This document shows, in pieces, positions 25,002 through 33,917 of a stretch of DNA of 64,000 nucleotides. How positions within the stretch are numbered: position 1 is the first letter of the stretch; every line of letters begins with the position of its first letter. Source of the stretch: Actinoplanes sp. DH11 (GTDB lineage: Bacteria; Actinomycetota; Actinomycetes; Mycobacteriales; Micromonosporaceae); assembly GCF_020873875.1 (NCBI RefSeq), contig NZ_JAHWGU010000016.1, positions 1-64,000 of the forward strand, in the 5' to 3' direction. Made by a program: the position numbers and the translations under genes. Under the pieces are notes generated by a model. It ran no database searches. It was not told where the DNA came from and saw only the letters and a list, made by a program, of their open reading frames with translations.

Positions 25002-27236
25002 TCACCCGGCCGGTGGCCCGTGCGTGACGGGCTGGGGGAGCAGGTCCAGGATGCCGGCGGCGTCGATCGGGTGGGCCAGCAGGAAGCCCTGCGCGAACTC
25101 GCAGCCCAGCTCCCGCAGCACCCGCAGATCGGCGGGGTCCTCGACCCCCTCCGCGACCGAGGCCATGCCGAGCGCGTGCGCCATCCCCACCATCGCGTCG
25201 GCCAGGGAACGCCGGGCCGGGTCCCGGGAGATGCCGGACACGAAGGTCCGGTCGATCTTGACGATGTCCCAGCCGTGGTCGGCGACGCGGGCCATCGACG
25301 AGTACCCGGTGCCGAAGTCGTCCACCGCCAGCTTCACCCCGGCCCGGCGCAGCGGGCCCAGCGCCGCGTCCACCGTCGCCGGGTCCGCCAGGCCGGTCTC
25401 GGTCAGTTCCAGGGTGAGTGCCGCGGCCGGGCTGCCGGCCCGGTGCAGTGCCGTGAGAACGGTGTCCGCCGTCGTCGCGTCCAGCTGGCGGGGGGAGAGG
25501 TTGACGGCGACCGGGATCCACCGGCCGGTGCGGTTGTACCAGGTGCGCTGCTCGTGCAGGGACTCCTCGAGCACCGCGGCGAAGAGCTGCGCGACGGTGC
25601 CGGTCGCCTCGGCCACCGGCACGAAGGCGGCGGGCGGCAGCACGCCGTCGCCGGGATGCTCCCAGCGGGCCAGGGCCTCGACCGAGCTGAGGGTTCCGTC
25701 GTCGACCCGGAACACGGGCTGGTAGACGCAGAACAGTTCGCCCGGGTGATGCAGGGCCCGGCGGAAGTCGGCGTCGCGGCGCAGGCGCTGGGCGGCCTCG
25801 GCCCGCCGCTGCACGTCGAAGCGGACCATCCGGCCCCGGCCCGCAGCCTTGGCCTGGTACATCGCGGTGTCCGCGTCCTGGAGCAGGTCCTCCGGGGCGG
25901 CCCGCGGGTCACCCGTGGTGCGCAGGCCGATCGACAGGGAGGCGAAGAACTCGCTGCCGTCGGCCAGATGCAGCGGCCGGCCCAGGTCACCGGCCACCCG
26001 GTCGGCGATCTCGATGGCCTCCTCGTCGGTGACCGCGGGCATCAGGATGACGAACTCGTCACCGCCCAGCCGGCAGACGAGGTGACCGGCACCGACGGCG
26101 CCGCGCAGGCGCGCGGCGATGGCGACGAGGAGCTGGTCACCGGCGTCGTGGCCGAGACTGTCGTTGACTGTCTTGAAATGGTCAAGGTCGCAGAAGAGCA
26201 GACCCACCCGGGTACGCCCGTCCGCCGGCAGGGAACTCAGCGCCAGCGCGAGCCGGTCCATCAGCAGACTGCGGTTGACCAGCCCGGTCAGCGGGTCGTG
26301 CCCGGCGCGGCGGGCCAGTTCGTGGATCGGGGCGATCAGCCGGACCGCGACGAGCGTCATCGAGACCGCGGAACCCAGGATCAGGGCGGTGTCGTCGGGC
26401 GGCTCCCAGAACAGGTGCAGGGTCTGCAGCACCAGCGACGCGGCGAACAGGGTGACCGCCCGCGGCACGGTGAGCATCACCAGCGTGGAACGGCGCGGGG
26501 TGGTCGTGACCATCGACGGGTGCAGGCCTGCGGTGGCGAGCAGGATCGGCATCGCCATCCAGCCCAGGTCGATCGGACCGCCTTCGGTGTAGGTGCCGGC
26601 GAGGCTGCGGTGGGTGTAGAGCGCGTCCGAGACGAACCAGGCGAGAAGACCGAGCAGCAGGGCGCGTACGCCCGGGGTGCGCAACTGGACGCCGAGGGCG
26701 AGCGCCAGCGCGCAGTAGACCACGAAAAGCGTGCTGGCCGGGGCCGCGACCGCCACGAACTGGGCCGCGGTGGTGCCGCCGACGGTACGGACCGGTTCGG
26801 CCACCAGGATCCAGGCGAGAGCCGCCAGGGGTGCCAGGATCACCGCCGAGTCGATGAAGGCGGTCCGTCCCGCCCGGGCCGCGAGCGTCGCCGTCCCGGC
26901 CGCGATCGCGACGTGCCCGAGCAGGTAGAAGACGTCCGCGCCGGACGGGAAGGGCGCCGGCAGGTCACGGGCGGTCCAGCTCGCGAACAGCACGTCACCG
27001 AGCCCCGAGGCGGCCAGCCCGGCGGTGATCAGCAGCCAGGCGGTCCGGCGCTGCGGTGTGTTACGGACCAGGCCGTACCACGTGGCGACGGGTGCCGTGC
27101 AGTTCACCACCACATAGATCCACCGGGTGGCGGCGGTCAGTGGCGTGACCAGGTAGACGACGGCGGCCGCCGAGGCGACGAGCAGGTAGATCCACCACAG
27201 GTGCCGGAGCGGGCCGGTGGTGGCGCGGGTGCCCAT
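25002..27236 (-). CDS. Membrane GGDEF-EAL cyclic-di-GMP enzyme
   Basis: A 744-residue bifunctional signalling protein. About eight to nine N-terminal membrane helices (to about 290) form an integral membrane sensor. The GGDEF domain has HDPLTGLVNRSLLMDRL, FKTVNDSLGHDAGDQLL and an intact CRLGGDEFVILM. The EAL domain has VEALARWEHP, LTLELTETGL, LAVDDFGTGYSSM, VKIDRTFV and ASVAEGVED, so all catalytic residues I can check are present in both domains. It could make or break cyclic-di-GMP, which controls development in actinomycetes. I chose ATG 27236 rather than the upstream in-frame ATG at 27356, because the intervening 40 residues lack family features. Confidence 0.93.
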   Translation of the reverse strand: MGTRATTGPLRHLWWIYLLVASAAAVVYLVTPLTAATRWIYVVVNCTAPVATWYGLVRNTPQRRTAWLLITAGLAASGLGDVLFASWTARDLPAPFPSGADVFYLLGHVAIAAGTATLAARAGRTAFIDSAVILAPLAALAWILVAEPVRTVGGTTAAQFVAVAAPASTLFVVYCALALALGVQLRTPGVRALLLGLLAWFVSDALYTHRSLAGTYTEGGPIDLGWMAMPILLATAGLHPSMVTTTPRRSTLVMLTVPRAVTLFAASLVLQTLHLFWEPPDDTALILGSAVSMTLVAVRLIAPIHELARRAGHDPLTGLVNRSLLMDRLALALSSLPADGRTRVGLLFCDLDHFKTVNDSLGHDAGDQLLVAIAARLRGAVGAGHLVCRLGGDEFVILMPAVTDEEAIEIADRVAGDLGRPLHLADGSEFFASLSIGLRTTGDPRAAPEDLLQDADTAMYQAKAAGRGRMVRFDVQRRAEAAQRLRRDADFRRALHHPGELFCVYQPVFRVDDGTLSSVEALARWEHPGDGVLPPAAFVPVAEATGTVAQLFAAVLEESLHEQRTWYNRTGRWIPVAVNLSPRQLDATTADTVLTALHRAGSPAAALTLELTETGLADPATVDAALGPLRRAGVKLAVDDFGTGYSSMARVADHGWDIVKIDRTFVSGISRDPARRSLADAMVGMAHALGMASVAEGVEDPADLRVLRELGCEFAQGFLLAHPIDAAGILDLLPQPVTHGPPAG

Positions 27237-27358
27237 GCCGTACCCATCGGCCGCCCGGGTCCGGATCCTGAACCGGCGATTCCCGCGGTGGCGCGAAGCG
27301 GCGCCGGATGTGAGGCTCGGCTGGTTGCCGCAACACCGCTCCTCGGAAAGGAACATCC

Positions 27359-27817
27359 ATGACGACCATCGTGAACGGACTCGACGGCCTCAAGTCGCTC
27401 GCCGGCCAGGACCTCGGCCACAGCGAGTGGCTGGAGATCACCCAGGAGCGGGTGAACACGTTCGCCGACGCCACCGGCGACCACCAGTGGATCCACGTCG
27501 ACGTGGACCGCGCCAAGGCCGGGCCGTTCGGCGGTCCGATCGCCCACGGCTACCTGACGCTCTCGCTTGTCATCCCGCTGTTCAGCTCGCTGCTGACGGT
27601 CGAGGGCATCACCATGGGCGTCAACTACGGCCTGGAGAAGGTGCGCTTCCCGAGCCCCGTCCGGGTCGGCGCCAAGATCCGGCTGCGGGCGTCGGTGGTA
27701 AGCGTCGAGGACGTGGCCGGCAACGGCGTGCAGAGCACCTTCGACTTCACGGTCGAGGTGGACGGCTCCGACAAGCCGGCGTGCGTGGCGCGGCCGGTCT
27801 ACCGGCACTACGCCTGA
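27359..27817 (+). CDS. MaoC-like (R)-enoyl-CoA hydratase
   Basis: A 152-residue single hot-dog-fold hydratase. The hydratase signature ITQERVNTFADATGDHQWIHVD carries the catalytic Asp41 and His46; FGGPIAHGYLTLSL continues it. Such enzymes hydrate trans-2-enoyl-CoA to (R)-3-hydroxyacyl-CoA. The ATG has a strong GGAAAGGAAC ribosome-binding site. It is divergent from the GGDEF-EAL gene and its 3' end overlaps the convergent sirtuin gene by 10 bp. Confidence 0.93.
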   Translation: MTTIVNGLDGLKSLAGQDLGHSEWLEITQERVNTFADATGDHQWIHVDVDRAKAGPFGGPIAHGYLTLSLVIPLFSSLLTVEGITMGVNYGLEKVRFPSPVRVGAKIRLRASVVSVEDVAGNGVQSTFDFTVEVDGSDKPACVARPVYRHYA

Positions 27818-28701
27818 CGGCCACGGTCGGCCTCCGTGTCCGGCCACGCGGCGGCGACCAGGTCGGGCAGGATCCGGGCGGCGCTGCCGCGCAGGCTGAC
27901 CAGGGCCACCGAGTCCATCGGGGTGGGCTGCGGGTTGACCTGGATCACGGCGGCGCCGGCGCGGGCCGCCAGCCGGGGTATCTCGGCGGCCGGGTAGACC
28001 AGCCCGGACGTGCCGACGGTCAGCAGCACGTCGCAGCCGGACGCCGACCGGGCGGCCGACTCCAGGGCCGCCTCCGGCAGCGACTCACCGAACCAGACGA
28101 CGCCCGGCCGGATCAGGCCGCCGCAGCGCGCGCAGACCGGCGGCCGGATCCGGCGGCCCTGGTCCGGCTCCTCCGCATCGCCGGCCAGGTCACCTGGCCG
28201 GCCTCCGGTCGGGCCGCCTGGTCGGCCTCCGGCCCTGTCTTCGGCCTGGTCATGGGCTTTGTCGCCGGCTTTGTCGCCGGCCTTGTCGCTGGGCGCCGTG
28301 GCGGCCGTGCCGCACTCGGCGCAGCGGGGCGCGAACAGGCTGCCGTGCAGGTGCACCGGGTTCGCTGAGCCGGCGCGTTCGTGCAGGTCGTCGACGTTCT
28401 GCGTGACCAGGGTGGTGTGCTCGGCGCGGGCCTCGATCGCGGTGACCGCCAGATGCCCGGCGTTCGGGTGGACGCTGCGGACCCGGTGGCGGCGCCACTC
28501 GTACCAGCCCCAGACGAGATCCGGGTCGTCCCGGAAGGCCTGCGCGGTGGCGAGCGCCTGGGCGTCGAACCGCGCCCATAATCCGGTCAGCGCGTCCCGG
28601 AAGGTGGGCACGCCGCTCTCCGCCGAGATGCCCGCGCCGGTGAACACCACCACGCGCTGCGCCGCGGCCAGCAGCTTCGCCGCCTCCTGCAGGTCCGTCA
28701 T
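27808..28701 (-). CDS. Sirtuin NAD-dependent deacylase with enlarged zinc module
   Basis: A 297-residue Sir2-family enzyme that removes acyl groups from lysines with NAD. Seen: VVVFTGAGISAESGVPTFRD (NAD site), LVTQNVDDLHERAG, VHLHGS (catalytic His119), the zinc pairs CAEC (127-130) and CARC (190-193), VVWFGESLP, GTSGLVYPA and VIQVNPQPTP. The two cysteine pairs are normally about 15-25 residues apart; here 59 residues separate them, filled by DKAGDKAGDKAHDQAEDRAGG and similar repeats. I chose ATG 28701, preceded by GAGAGGGA; an in-frame ATG at 28722 is possible. Confidence 0.92.
   Translation of the reverse strand: MTDLQEAAKLLAAAQRVVVFTGAGISAESGVPTFRDALTGLWARFDAQALATAQAFRDDPDLVWGWYEWRRHRVRSVHPNAGHLAVTAIEARAEHTTLVTQNVDDLHERAGSANPVHLHGSLFAPRCAECGTAATAPSDKAGDKAGDKAHDQAEDRAGGRPGGPTGGRPGDLAGDAEEPDQGRRIRPPVCARCGGLIRPGVVWFGESLPEAALESAARSASGCDVLLTVGTSGLVYPAAEIPRLAARAGAAVIQVNPQPTPMDSVALVSLRGSAARILPDLVAAAWPDTEADRGRQA
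28190..28300 (-). repeat. Coding tandem repeat in sirtuin zinc module
   Basis: Degenerate 12-15-bp units (plus strand TTTGTCGCCGGC and relatives) encode (DKAG)n, DQAEDRAGGRPGG and TGGRPGD between the two zinc-binding cysteine pairs. Confidence 0.75.
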
Positions 28702-28851
28702 CCGATCCCTCTCCCGTGCCATTCCGTATCCCCCGCACGGAGTGTCCCAGCGACGCGCCGCCGGCCGCATCACCGATCCGCACATGGGTCGTTGACCTCC
28801 TCGACCGAGGCGGTGCGTGGAGGTGGGCCGAATGTCCGGAGTGGATCGTCG

Positions 28852-29067
28852 GTGACCCCGGCACGACCCCGTTCGGCCCGGATCTGGAAACGACGGGTAC
28901 GGCACGCCGGTACCCGTGTCTTCGCTGTCGTCGAGGACTGGACCGCCCCCGGCGGGCGCCCACCACGCTCCGAGTCCGAGGTGAGCACGCTGGTCGCCGC
29001 GGTCACCCTGGCCGCGGGCGGCCTCTTCCTCCTGATCATGCTGGTCACCTGGCTGACCCGCTCGTGA
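28852..29067 (+). CDS. Possible small single-pass membrane protein
   Basis: A candidate 71-residue protein starting at GTG 28852, with CCGGAGTGG upstream (an earlier TTG at 28792 is in frame). It has a basic N-terminus and a strong C-terminal hydrophobic helix (STLVAAVTLAAGGLFLLIMLVTWL). No family recognised. The membrane segment argues for coding, but the gene is short and starts are ambiguous. Confidence 0.4.
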   Translation: MTPARPRSARIWKRRVRHAGTRVFAVVEDWTAPGGRPPRSESEVSTLVAAVTLAAGGLFLLIMLVTWLTRS

Positions 29068-29141
29068 CCGCCGCACCCCGGCGGCCACCCCAGGACCGTG
29101 CCCTGTCCGGTCCCGGTGGCGCCGAATGCGGCCGTCCCGGC

Positions 29142-29227
29142 CGAGAAGTGATCTGCTAGCGGAGCGAAATCGCGGTTTCAGGCCCATGATCACAGCGATT
29201 TCGTAGCGCTAGCAGATCAACTTCTCG
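29142..29227. repeat. Long palindromic repeat, copy 2 of 3
   Basis: An 86-bp near-palindrome. Left arm CGAGAAGTGATCTGCTAGCG and right arm CGCTAGCAGATCAACTTCTCG differ by one missing T. The right half CATGATCACAGCGATTTCGT plus AGCGCTAGCAGATCAAC matches the other copies. It lies downstream of the small membrane-protein candidate and beyond the hydrolase 3' end. Confidence 0.9.
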
Positions 29228-29389
29228 CCGTGTGGACGCAACGTCGCGGATCGCGGCTGCCAGGGACTGGACACAAGGGAGCGCGCGGCTGCTTGACCAG
29301 ACCATAGGGACACCCCGGGCCGCCAGAAGCACACGGTGGTCGCGGGGAGGGGAACATGGTGCCGGCGCGCCGGTGGAGCCGGGACTATG

Positions 29390-29512
29390 AGCTGATGCCC
29401 GGGGCGCCGAGGCAGCCGACCTGGGCTGCAAGCTGATGCTCGGGGCGCCGAGGTAGCCGGCCTGGGCTACGAGCTGATGCCCGGGGCGGCGAGGCGGCCG
29501 GCCTGGGCTACG
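29390..29512. repeat. 41-bp tandem repeat derived from hydrolase 3' end
   Basis: Three 41-bp units (29390-29430, 29431-29471, 29472-29512; type AGCTGATGCCCGGGGCGCCG then AGGTAGCCGGCCTGGGCTACG). The last unit overlaps the stop of the minus-strand hydrolase gene. A fourth degenerate copy runs into its coding sequence (GATGCCGAGAGCGGCGAGGC). The array appears to be successive duplications of the gene's end. Confidence 0.85.
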
Positions 29513-30530
29513 AGGGGATGCCGAGAGCGGCGAGGCAGCGGGCCGGGTCGTCGGCGAACGGGAGGTGGCCGCAGCCGGGGAGGGTGACGTGGCGGGCGGT
29601 GGGCAGGACTGTGCGGGCCCGGCGGGCCTGGGTGCGGTACGGCAGGATCGCGTCCCGTGTGCCCCAGGCGATGGTGACCGGGATCCGGGTGAGCTCGCCC
29701 ATCTCGGCGAACTGCCACGGCCGCAACCGGCTGAACGCGTCGCGGGCGCCGGCGAAACCCGGGGCGGCGGCGAGTGCGCGGGCCGCGGCGAGGGCGTCGG
29801 CGGCGGGCAGCCGGCCGGGGTGGGCGTAGAAGGGCGCGCAGAACGCGGACCGGCCGGCCCGCGAGTTCAGGATCCGGGGCAGGGCGGCGTCCAGGCGTTC
29901 CGCGCCCGCGCGGGCGGCCGTGACCACAGTCTGGCACCAGAGGCGGCCGGGGGTGTGCCAGAAACCGACGGGGGCGAACGCGGTGACGGCCCGGGCGTGG
30001 CCGCGCCGCCCCAGTTCGAGGGCCACGCCGCCGCCGAGGGAGCTGCCGGCGATCTCGGGGGCGCGCACGCCGAGTCCATCGAGGAACGCGGCGACCTGAT
30101 CCGCATACCGCCCGACGGACCCGGGCCCGGTGCCGCCCGCCCCGCGCGACCCGAAAGACGATGGAGGGCCCGCGCCGCCCACTCCGCGCGACTCGGAAGA
30201 CGATTGAGGGCCCGCGCCAGCCGGCCCGGGTGATGAGCTGGGCCCCGTACCGCCTTGACCGCGCGACCCGGAGGCGGACCTGGGCGCCGCGCCGCCCGCC
30301 CCGGGTGATCCGGAGCGTGCGCCGGGCCGGGTGCCTGTCAGGCCGCGCAGGCCAGGGCCCACCGCCGGTAGCGGGGTGCTGCCGAAACCGGGCAGGTCGA
30401 GGGCGATCACGTCGCGGTGGCGCGCGGCGGTGTCGAGGATCGGGGACCAGACCTGGCGGTGGCTGCCGAGGCCGTGGATCAGCACCAGGACCGGGCCCGA
30501 GCCGCGCCGTTCATAGGAGAGCTCTGCCAT
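29508..30530 (-). CDS. Alpha/beta hydrolase with repetitive insertion
   Basis: A 340-residue serine hydrolase. Seen: LVLIHGLGSHRQVWSPIL (oxyanion region), VIALDLPGFGSTPL, the nucleophile elbow AGSSLGGGVALELG (Ser in GSSLGG), IPVTIAWGTRDAILP (acid) and LPGCGHLPFADDP (catalytic His). Between DLPGFGS and YADQVAAFLDGLG, where family members have only a short linker, lie about 85 residues of Gly/Ser/Pro repeats (type GAGPPSSFGSRGAGG). The substrate is unknown. It is divergent from the GMC oxidoreductase gene, with 118 bp between them. Confidence 0.87.
   Translation of the reverse strand: MAELSYERRGSGPVLVLIHGLGSHRQVWSPILDTAARHRDVIALDLPGFGSTPLPAVGPGLRGLTGTRPGARSGSPGAGGAAPRSASGSRGQGGTGPSSSPGPAGAGPQSSSESRGVGGAGPPSSFGSRGAGGTGPGSVGRYADQVAAFLDGLGVRAPEIAGSSLGGGVALELGRRGHARAVTAFAPVGFWHTPGRLWCQTVVTAARAGAERLDAALPRILNSRAGRSAFCAPFYAHPGRLPAADALAAARALAAAPGFAGARDAFSRLRPWQFAEMGELTRIPVTIAWGTRDAILPYRTQARRARTVLPTARHVTLPGCGHLPFADDPARCLAALGIPS
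30100..30360 (-). repeat. Coding repeat insertion in alpha/beta hydrolase
   Basis: Degenerate units of roughly 45-60 bp encode repeats such as SGSRGQGGTGPSSS, SESRGVGGAGPPSS and FGSRGAGGTGPGS. The insertion is in frame and precisely between two conserved motifs of the fold. Confidence 0.75.
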
Positions 30531-30648
30531 CGGGTCAGCCTGCCCGAAAGCGGATCACGGCTGGGGGTTGCGGACCGGATTCCGCGCTGCGAGCAAGACC
30601 TGAAACCCGTTGTTGACATGTTGCCAATAGCGGTGTGATGGTACGGCG

Positions 30649-32325
30649 ATGTCGGACGACTACGACGTTCTCGTGATCGGCTCCGGGTTCGGCGGCAGCG
30701 TCACGGCGCTGCGCCTGACCGAGAAGGGTTATCGCGTCGGCGTGCTCGAGGCGGGCCGCCGGTTCGCCGACGAGCAGTTCGCCAAGACCTCCTGGCGGCT
30801 GCGCGACTACCTGTGGGCGCCCGCGCTGGGCTGCTACGGCATTCTGCGTCTCACCCTGCTCAAAGACGTGATGATCATGTCGGGGGCAGGGGTGGGTGGC
30901 GGCTCGCTGGGCTATGCGAACACGCTGTACGAGCCGCCGGACGCGTTCTACCGCGACCCGCAGTGGTCCGGCATCACCGACTGGAAGTCCGAGCTCGCCC
31001 CCTATTACGCGCAGGCCAAACGGATGCTGGGGGTGACCGTCAACCCGGTGGGCACGGCGTCCGACGAAGCCCTGCGCGCGGTCGCGAACGATCTGGGCGT
31101 GGGCCACACGTTCGCCCGTACACCCGTGGGGGTCCTCTTCGCCGCAGGCGCCCAGAAACCCGGCGCCGAGGTGCCGGACCCGTTCTTCGGCGGGGCCGGT
31201 CCCGTCCGGCGGACCTGCACGCTGTGCGGCTCGTGCATGACCGGCTGCCGTGGCAACGCCAAGAACACCCTGGTCAAGAACTATCTCTACCTCGCCGAGC
31301 GGGCCGGTGCCGAGGTCCATCCACTCACCACGGTCCGGTCCGTGCGGCAGCTGACCGGCGGGGGCTACGAGGTGCGGACGCGGCGCACCGGTGGCCTCGC
31401 CGGGCGGGTGTTCACCGCGCGGCAGGTCGTCTTCGCCGGTGGCGCGCTCGGCACCCAGCGGCTGCTGCACCGGATGCGCGACAGGGGGCTGCTGCCCCGG
31501 ATCCCGGCCCGGCTCGGTGAGCTGAGCCGCACCAACTCGGAGTCCATCCTCGGCGCGCGCACCCGGCGCGCCGACCGCGACTTCAGCCACGGCGTCGCGA
31601 TCACCTCATCGATCCATCCGGACCCGGTGACCCATGTGGAGCCGGTCCGCTACGGGCCCGGCAGCAACCTGCTCGCGCTGCTGGCCACCGTGCTCGTCGA
31701 CGACACCGGGCGGACCCCGCGCTGGTGGGCAGCGGCGAAACAGCTCGCGCGGGCCGGTCGCGACCGGCGGCTGTTCGTCTCGCCGCGGAACTGGTCGAAG
31801 GAGACGATCGTGCTGCTCGCCATGCAGCCGCTCGACAACTCGATCACGTTGCACACCCGGCGCGGTCTGTTCGGGCGGCGGCTGACCAGCCGGCCGGGCA
31901 TCGGGGAACCCAACCCGGTCTGGGTGCCGGCCGCGCACGACGTGGCGCGGCGGGTGGCGGAGAAAGTGGACGGCGTGGCCACCGGCGCCGCCACCGAACT
32001 CGTCGGACGGCCGGTGACCGGGCACTTCATCGGCGGGTGCGCGATCGGGGCGGTGGTGGATCCGTACCAGCGGCTGATCGGCTACGACGGGCTGCACGTG
32101 ATCGACGGCTCGGTGGTGTCGGCGAACCTCGGGGTGAACCCGTCCCTGACCATCACGGCCCTCGCCGAGCGGGCCGTCGCGCTGTGGCCGAACGCCGGGG
32201 ACCCGGATCCGCGACCGGCGATGGCATTGCCCTACCTCAGGCTGGAACCGATCAGCCCGAAGAACCCGGTGGTGCCGGCGCACGCCCCCGCCGCGCTGCG
32301 ACTGACGATCGGGAAGCCGCGATGA
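30649..32325 (+). CDS. GMC family FAD oxidoreductase, cholesterol-oxidase-like (ChoD type)
   Basis: A 558-residue flavoenzyme. Seen: the FAD loop DVLVIGSGFGGSVTALRL, SGAGVGGGSLGYANTLY, the Cys cluster CTLCGSCMTGCRGNAKN (Cys 190, 193, 196, 200), FAGGALGTQRLLHRM, HFIGGCAIG and LHVIDGSVVSANLGVNPSLTI. The cysteine cluster is typical of the mycobacterial ChoD-like branch rather than secreted cholesterol oxidases. It probably oxidises an alcohol on a sterol or other lipid. Its stop overlaps the monooxygenase start (ATGA), so the two act together. Confidence 0.9.
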   Translation: MSDDYDVLVIGSGFGGSVTALRLTEKGYRVGVLEAGRRFADEQFAKTSWRLRDYLWAPALGCYGILRLTLLKDVMIMSGAGVGGGSLGYANTLYEPPDAFYRDPQWSGITDWKSELAPYYAQAKRMLGVTVNPVGTASDEALRAVANDLGVGHTFARTPVGVLFAAGAQKPGAEVPDPFFGGAGPVRRTCTLCGSCMTGCRGNAKNTLVKNYLYLAERAGAEVHPLTTVRSVRQLTGGGYEVRTRRTGGLAGRVFTARQVVFAGGALGTQRLLHRMRDRGLLPRIPARLGELSRTNSESILGARTRRADRDFSHGVAITSSIHPDPVTHVEPVRYGPGSNLLALLATVLVDDTGRTPRWWAAAKQLARAGRDRRLFVSPRNWSKETIVLLAMQPLDNSITLHTRRGLFGRRLTSRPGIGEPNPVWVPAAHDVARRVAEKVDGVATGAATELVGRPVTGHFIGGCAIGAVVDPYQRLIGYDGLHVIDGSVVSANLGVNPSLTITALAERAVALWPNAGDPDPRPAMALPYLRLEPISPKNPVVPAHAPAALRLTIGKPR

Positions 32326-33749
32326 CGAAAATCGTGATCATCGGGGCCGGGTTCGGTGGCGTCGCCGTCGCCGCCCGGCTGCTCCGCGAGGGGCACGACG
32401 ACCTGATCGTGCTGGAGAAGGCGGACCGGATCGGTGGTGTCTGGCGGGACAACACCTACCCGGGGTGCGCCTGCGACATCCCGGCGCCGCTCTACTCGTA
32501 CTCCTTCGCGCAGAACCCGTCGTGGAGCCGCCGCTTCCCGCCGCACCAGGAGATCCTCGCCTACCTGGAGCGGTGTGCCGGCGAGCTGGGCGTCACCGCG
32601 CGCACCCGGTTCGGCACCGAGGTCACCGCCGCCGACTGGGACGGCGCCCGATGGGTGATCAGCACCGCGGCCGGTGAGCGGATCGAGGCCGACGTGCTGA
32701 TCCCGGCGGTCGGCCAGCTGTCCCGCCCGTCGATCCCGGCGCTGCCCGGCGCCGGCGACTTCCGGGGCGTGGCCGTGCACACCGCGCACTGGACGCCGGA
32801 CGTGCCGGTCGACGGCCGGCGGATCGCGGTGATCGGCACCGGGGCCAGCGCCATCCAACTGGTGCCGGCGATCGCCGGGCAGGCCGCGCACGTCACCGTC
32901 TTCCAGCGCACCCCGCCATGGACCCTGCCCAAACCGGACCGGCGGTACGGGCGGGCGCGGCTGGCCGCGTACCGCCGGATGCCCGCCCTGATGCGCGCCT
33001 CGCGGGCCGGCACCTGGCTGCTCACCCTGGTGACCGGCGCCGCGGTGACCGGGAACCGGTTCGCCGACTCGGCGGTGCGCGGCGTCTCCCACCTCCAGCG
33101 CCGCCTGCAGGTGCGCGACCCGGAACTGCGCGCCAAGGTCACCCCGGACGATCCGATGGGCTGCAAGCGGGTGCTGTTCACCAACGCGTGGCTGCCGACG
33201 CTGGCCCGGCCCGACGTGGACCTGGTCACCGAGAAGATCGTCGCGGTGACCGAGGACGGCATCCGTACCGCCGACGGTGCCCACCACCCGTGCGACGTGC
33301 TGGTCTACGGCACCGGGTTCGCGGCCACCGAGTTCCTGGTGCCGATCCGGGTGACCGGGCGCGACGGCACGGACCTGGCCGAGGTCTGGCGCGACGGCGC
33401 GCACGCCTACCTCGGTGTCACCGTGCCGGGCTTCCCCAACATGTTCCTGGTCTACGGCCCGAACACGAACACCGGGAACACCTCGGTGATCTACTTCCAC
33501 GAGGTCCAGGCGCGATACATCGCGCAGGCGGTGCGGCGGATCGCCGCCGGGTCGAAGCCTCTGGAGGTACGGGCGGAGCGTGCCGCCGGCTACGACGAGG
33601 AGATCCAGTCCCGTCTGGCGACGAGCGTTTGGACGGGTTGCCGGAGCTGGTACCGGACCGCCGCCGGCCGGATCGTGACGAACTGGCCGGGCAAGGCGCA
33701 GGAGTACCGGCGGCGCGCGTCCCGCCTCGACCCGGCCGACTTCCACTGA
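32322..33749 (+). CDS. Flavin monooxygenase, Baeyer-Villiger type
   Basis: A 475-residue class B flavoprotein monooxygenase. Seen: the FAD loop VIIGAGFGGVAVAARL, EKADRIGGVWRDNTYPGCACD, the Baeyer-Villiger fingerprint FRGVAVHTAHWT (147-158; the family form ends in P or D, here T), the NADPH loop IAVIGTGASAIQLVP, and DVLVYGTGFAATEFL. It would insert oxygen next to a ketone. With the translationally coupled GMC enzyme it suggests alcohol-to-ketone-to-ester steps on a sterol-like or alicyclic lipid (inference). Confidence 0.9.
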   Translation: MTKIVIIGAGFGGVAVAARLLREGHDDLIVLEKADRIGGVWRDNTYPGCACDIPAPLYSYSFAQNPSWSRRFPPHQEILAYLERCAGELGVTARTRFGTEVTAADWDGARWVISTAAGERIEADVLIPAVGQLSRPSIPALPGAGDFRGVAVHTAHWTPDVPVDGRRIAVIGTGASAIQLVPAIAGQAAHVTVFQRTPPWTLPKPDRRYGRARLAAYRRMPALMRASRAGTWLLTLVTGAAVTGNRFADSAVRGVSHLQRRLQVRDPELRAKVTPDDPMGCKRVLFTNAWLPTLARPDVDLVTEKIVAVTEDGIRTADGAHHPCDVLVYGTGFAATEFLVPIRVTGRDGTDLAEVWRDGAHAYLGVTVPGFPNMFLVYGPNTNTGNTSVIYFHEVQARYIAQAVRRIAAGSKPLEVRAERAAGYDEEIQSRLATSVWTGCRSWYRTAAGRIVTNWPGKAQEYRRRASRLDPADFH

Positions 33750-33852
33750 CCGTCCCGGCCGATTTCTGTCTGTTTCATGCCGCGCCCGCACGCAAAGGCC
33801 TTCGCGTTTTTCCGTGGCTCGGTCGGACTTTAGCCGCGAAATTTCCAAGGGC

Positions 33853-33882
33853 CGGACAGGTTTAATCGTCCGTGCCTAGGAT
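33853..33882 (+). promoter_or_regulatory. Candidate sigma-70-type promoter
   Basis: CGGACA (33853-33858), an 18-base spacer, then TAGGAT (33877-33882). It lies 35 bp before the ATG of the small secreted peptide in a locally AT-richer stretch. TAGGAT fits the actinomycete principal-sigma -10. Confidence 0.5.
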
Positions 33883-33917
33883 CACGGCAGGAAATGTCCA
33901 AGAACGGAGAAATCGCT

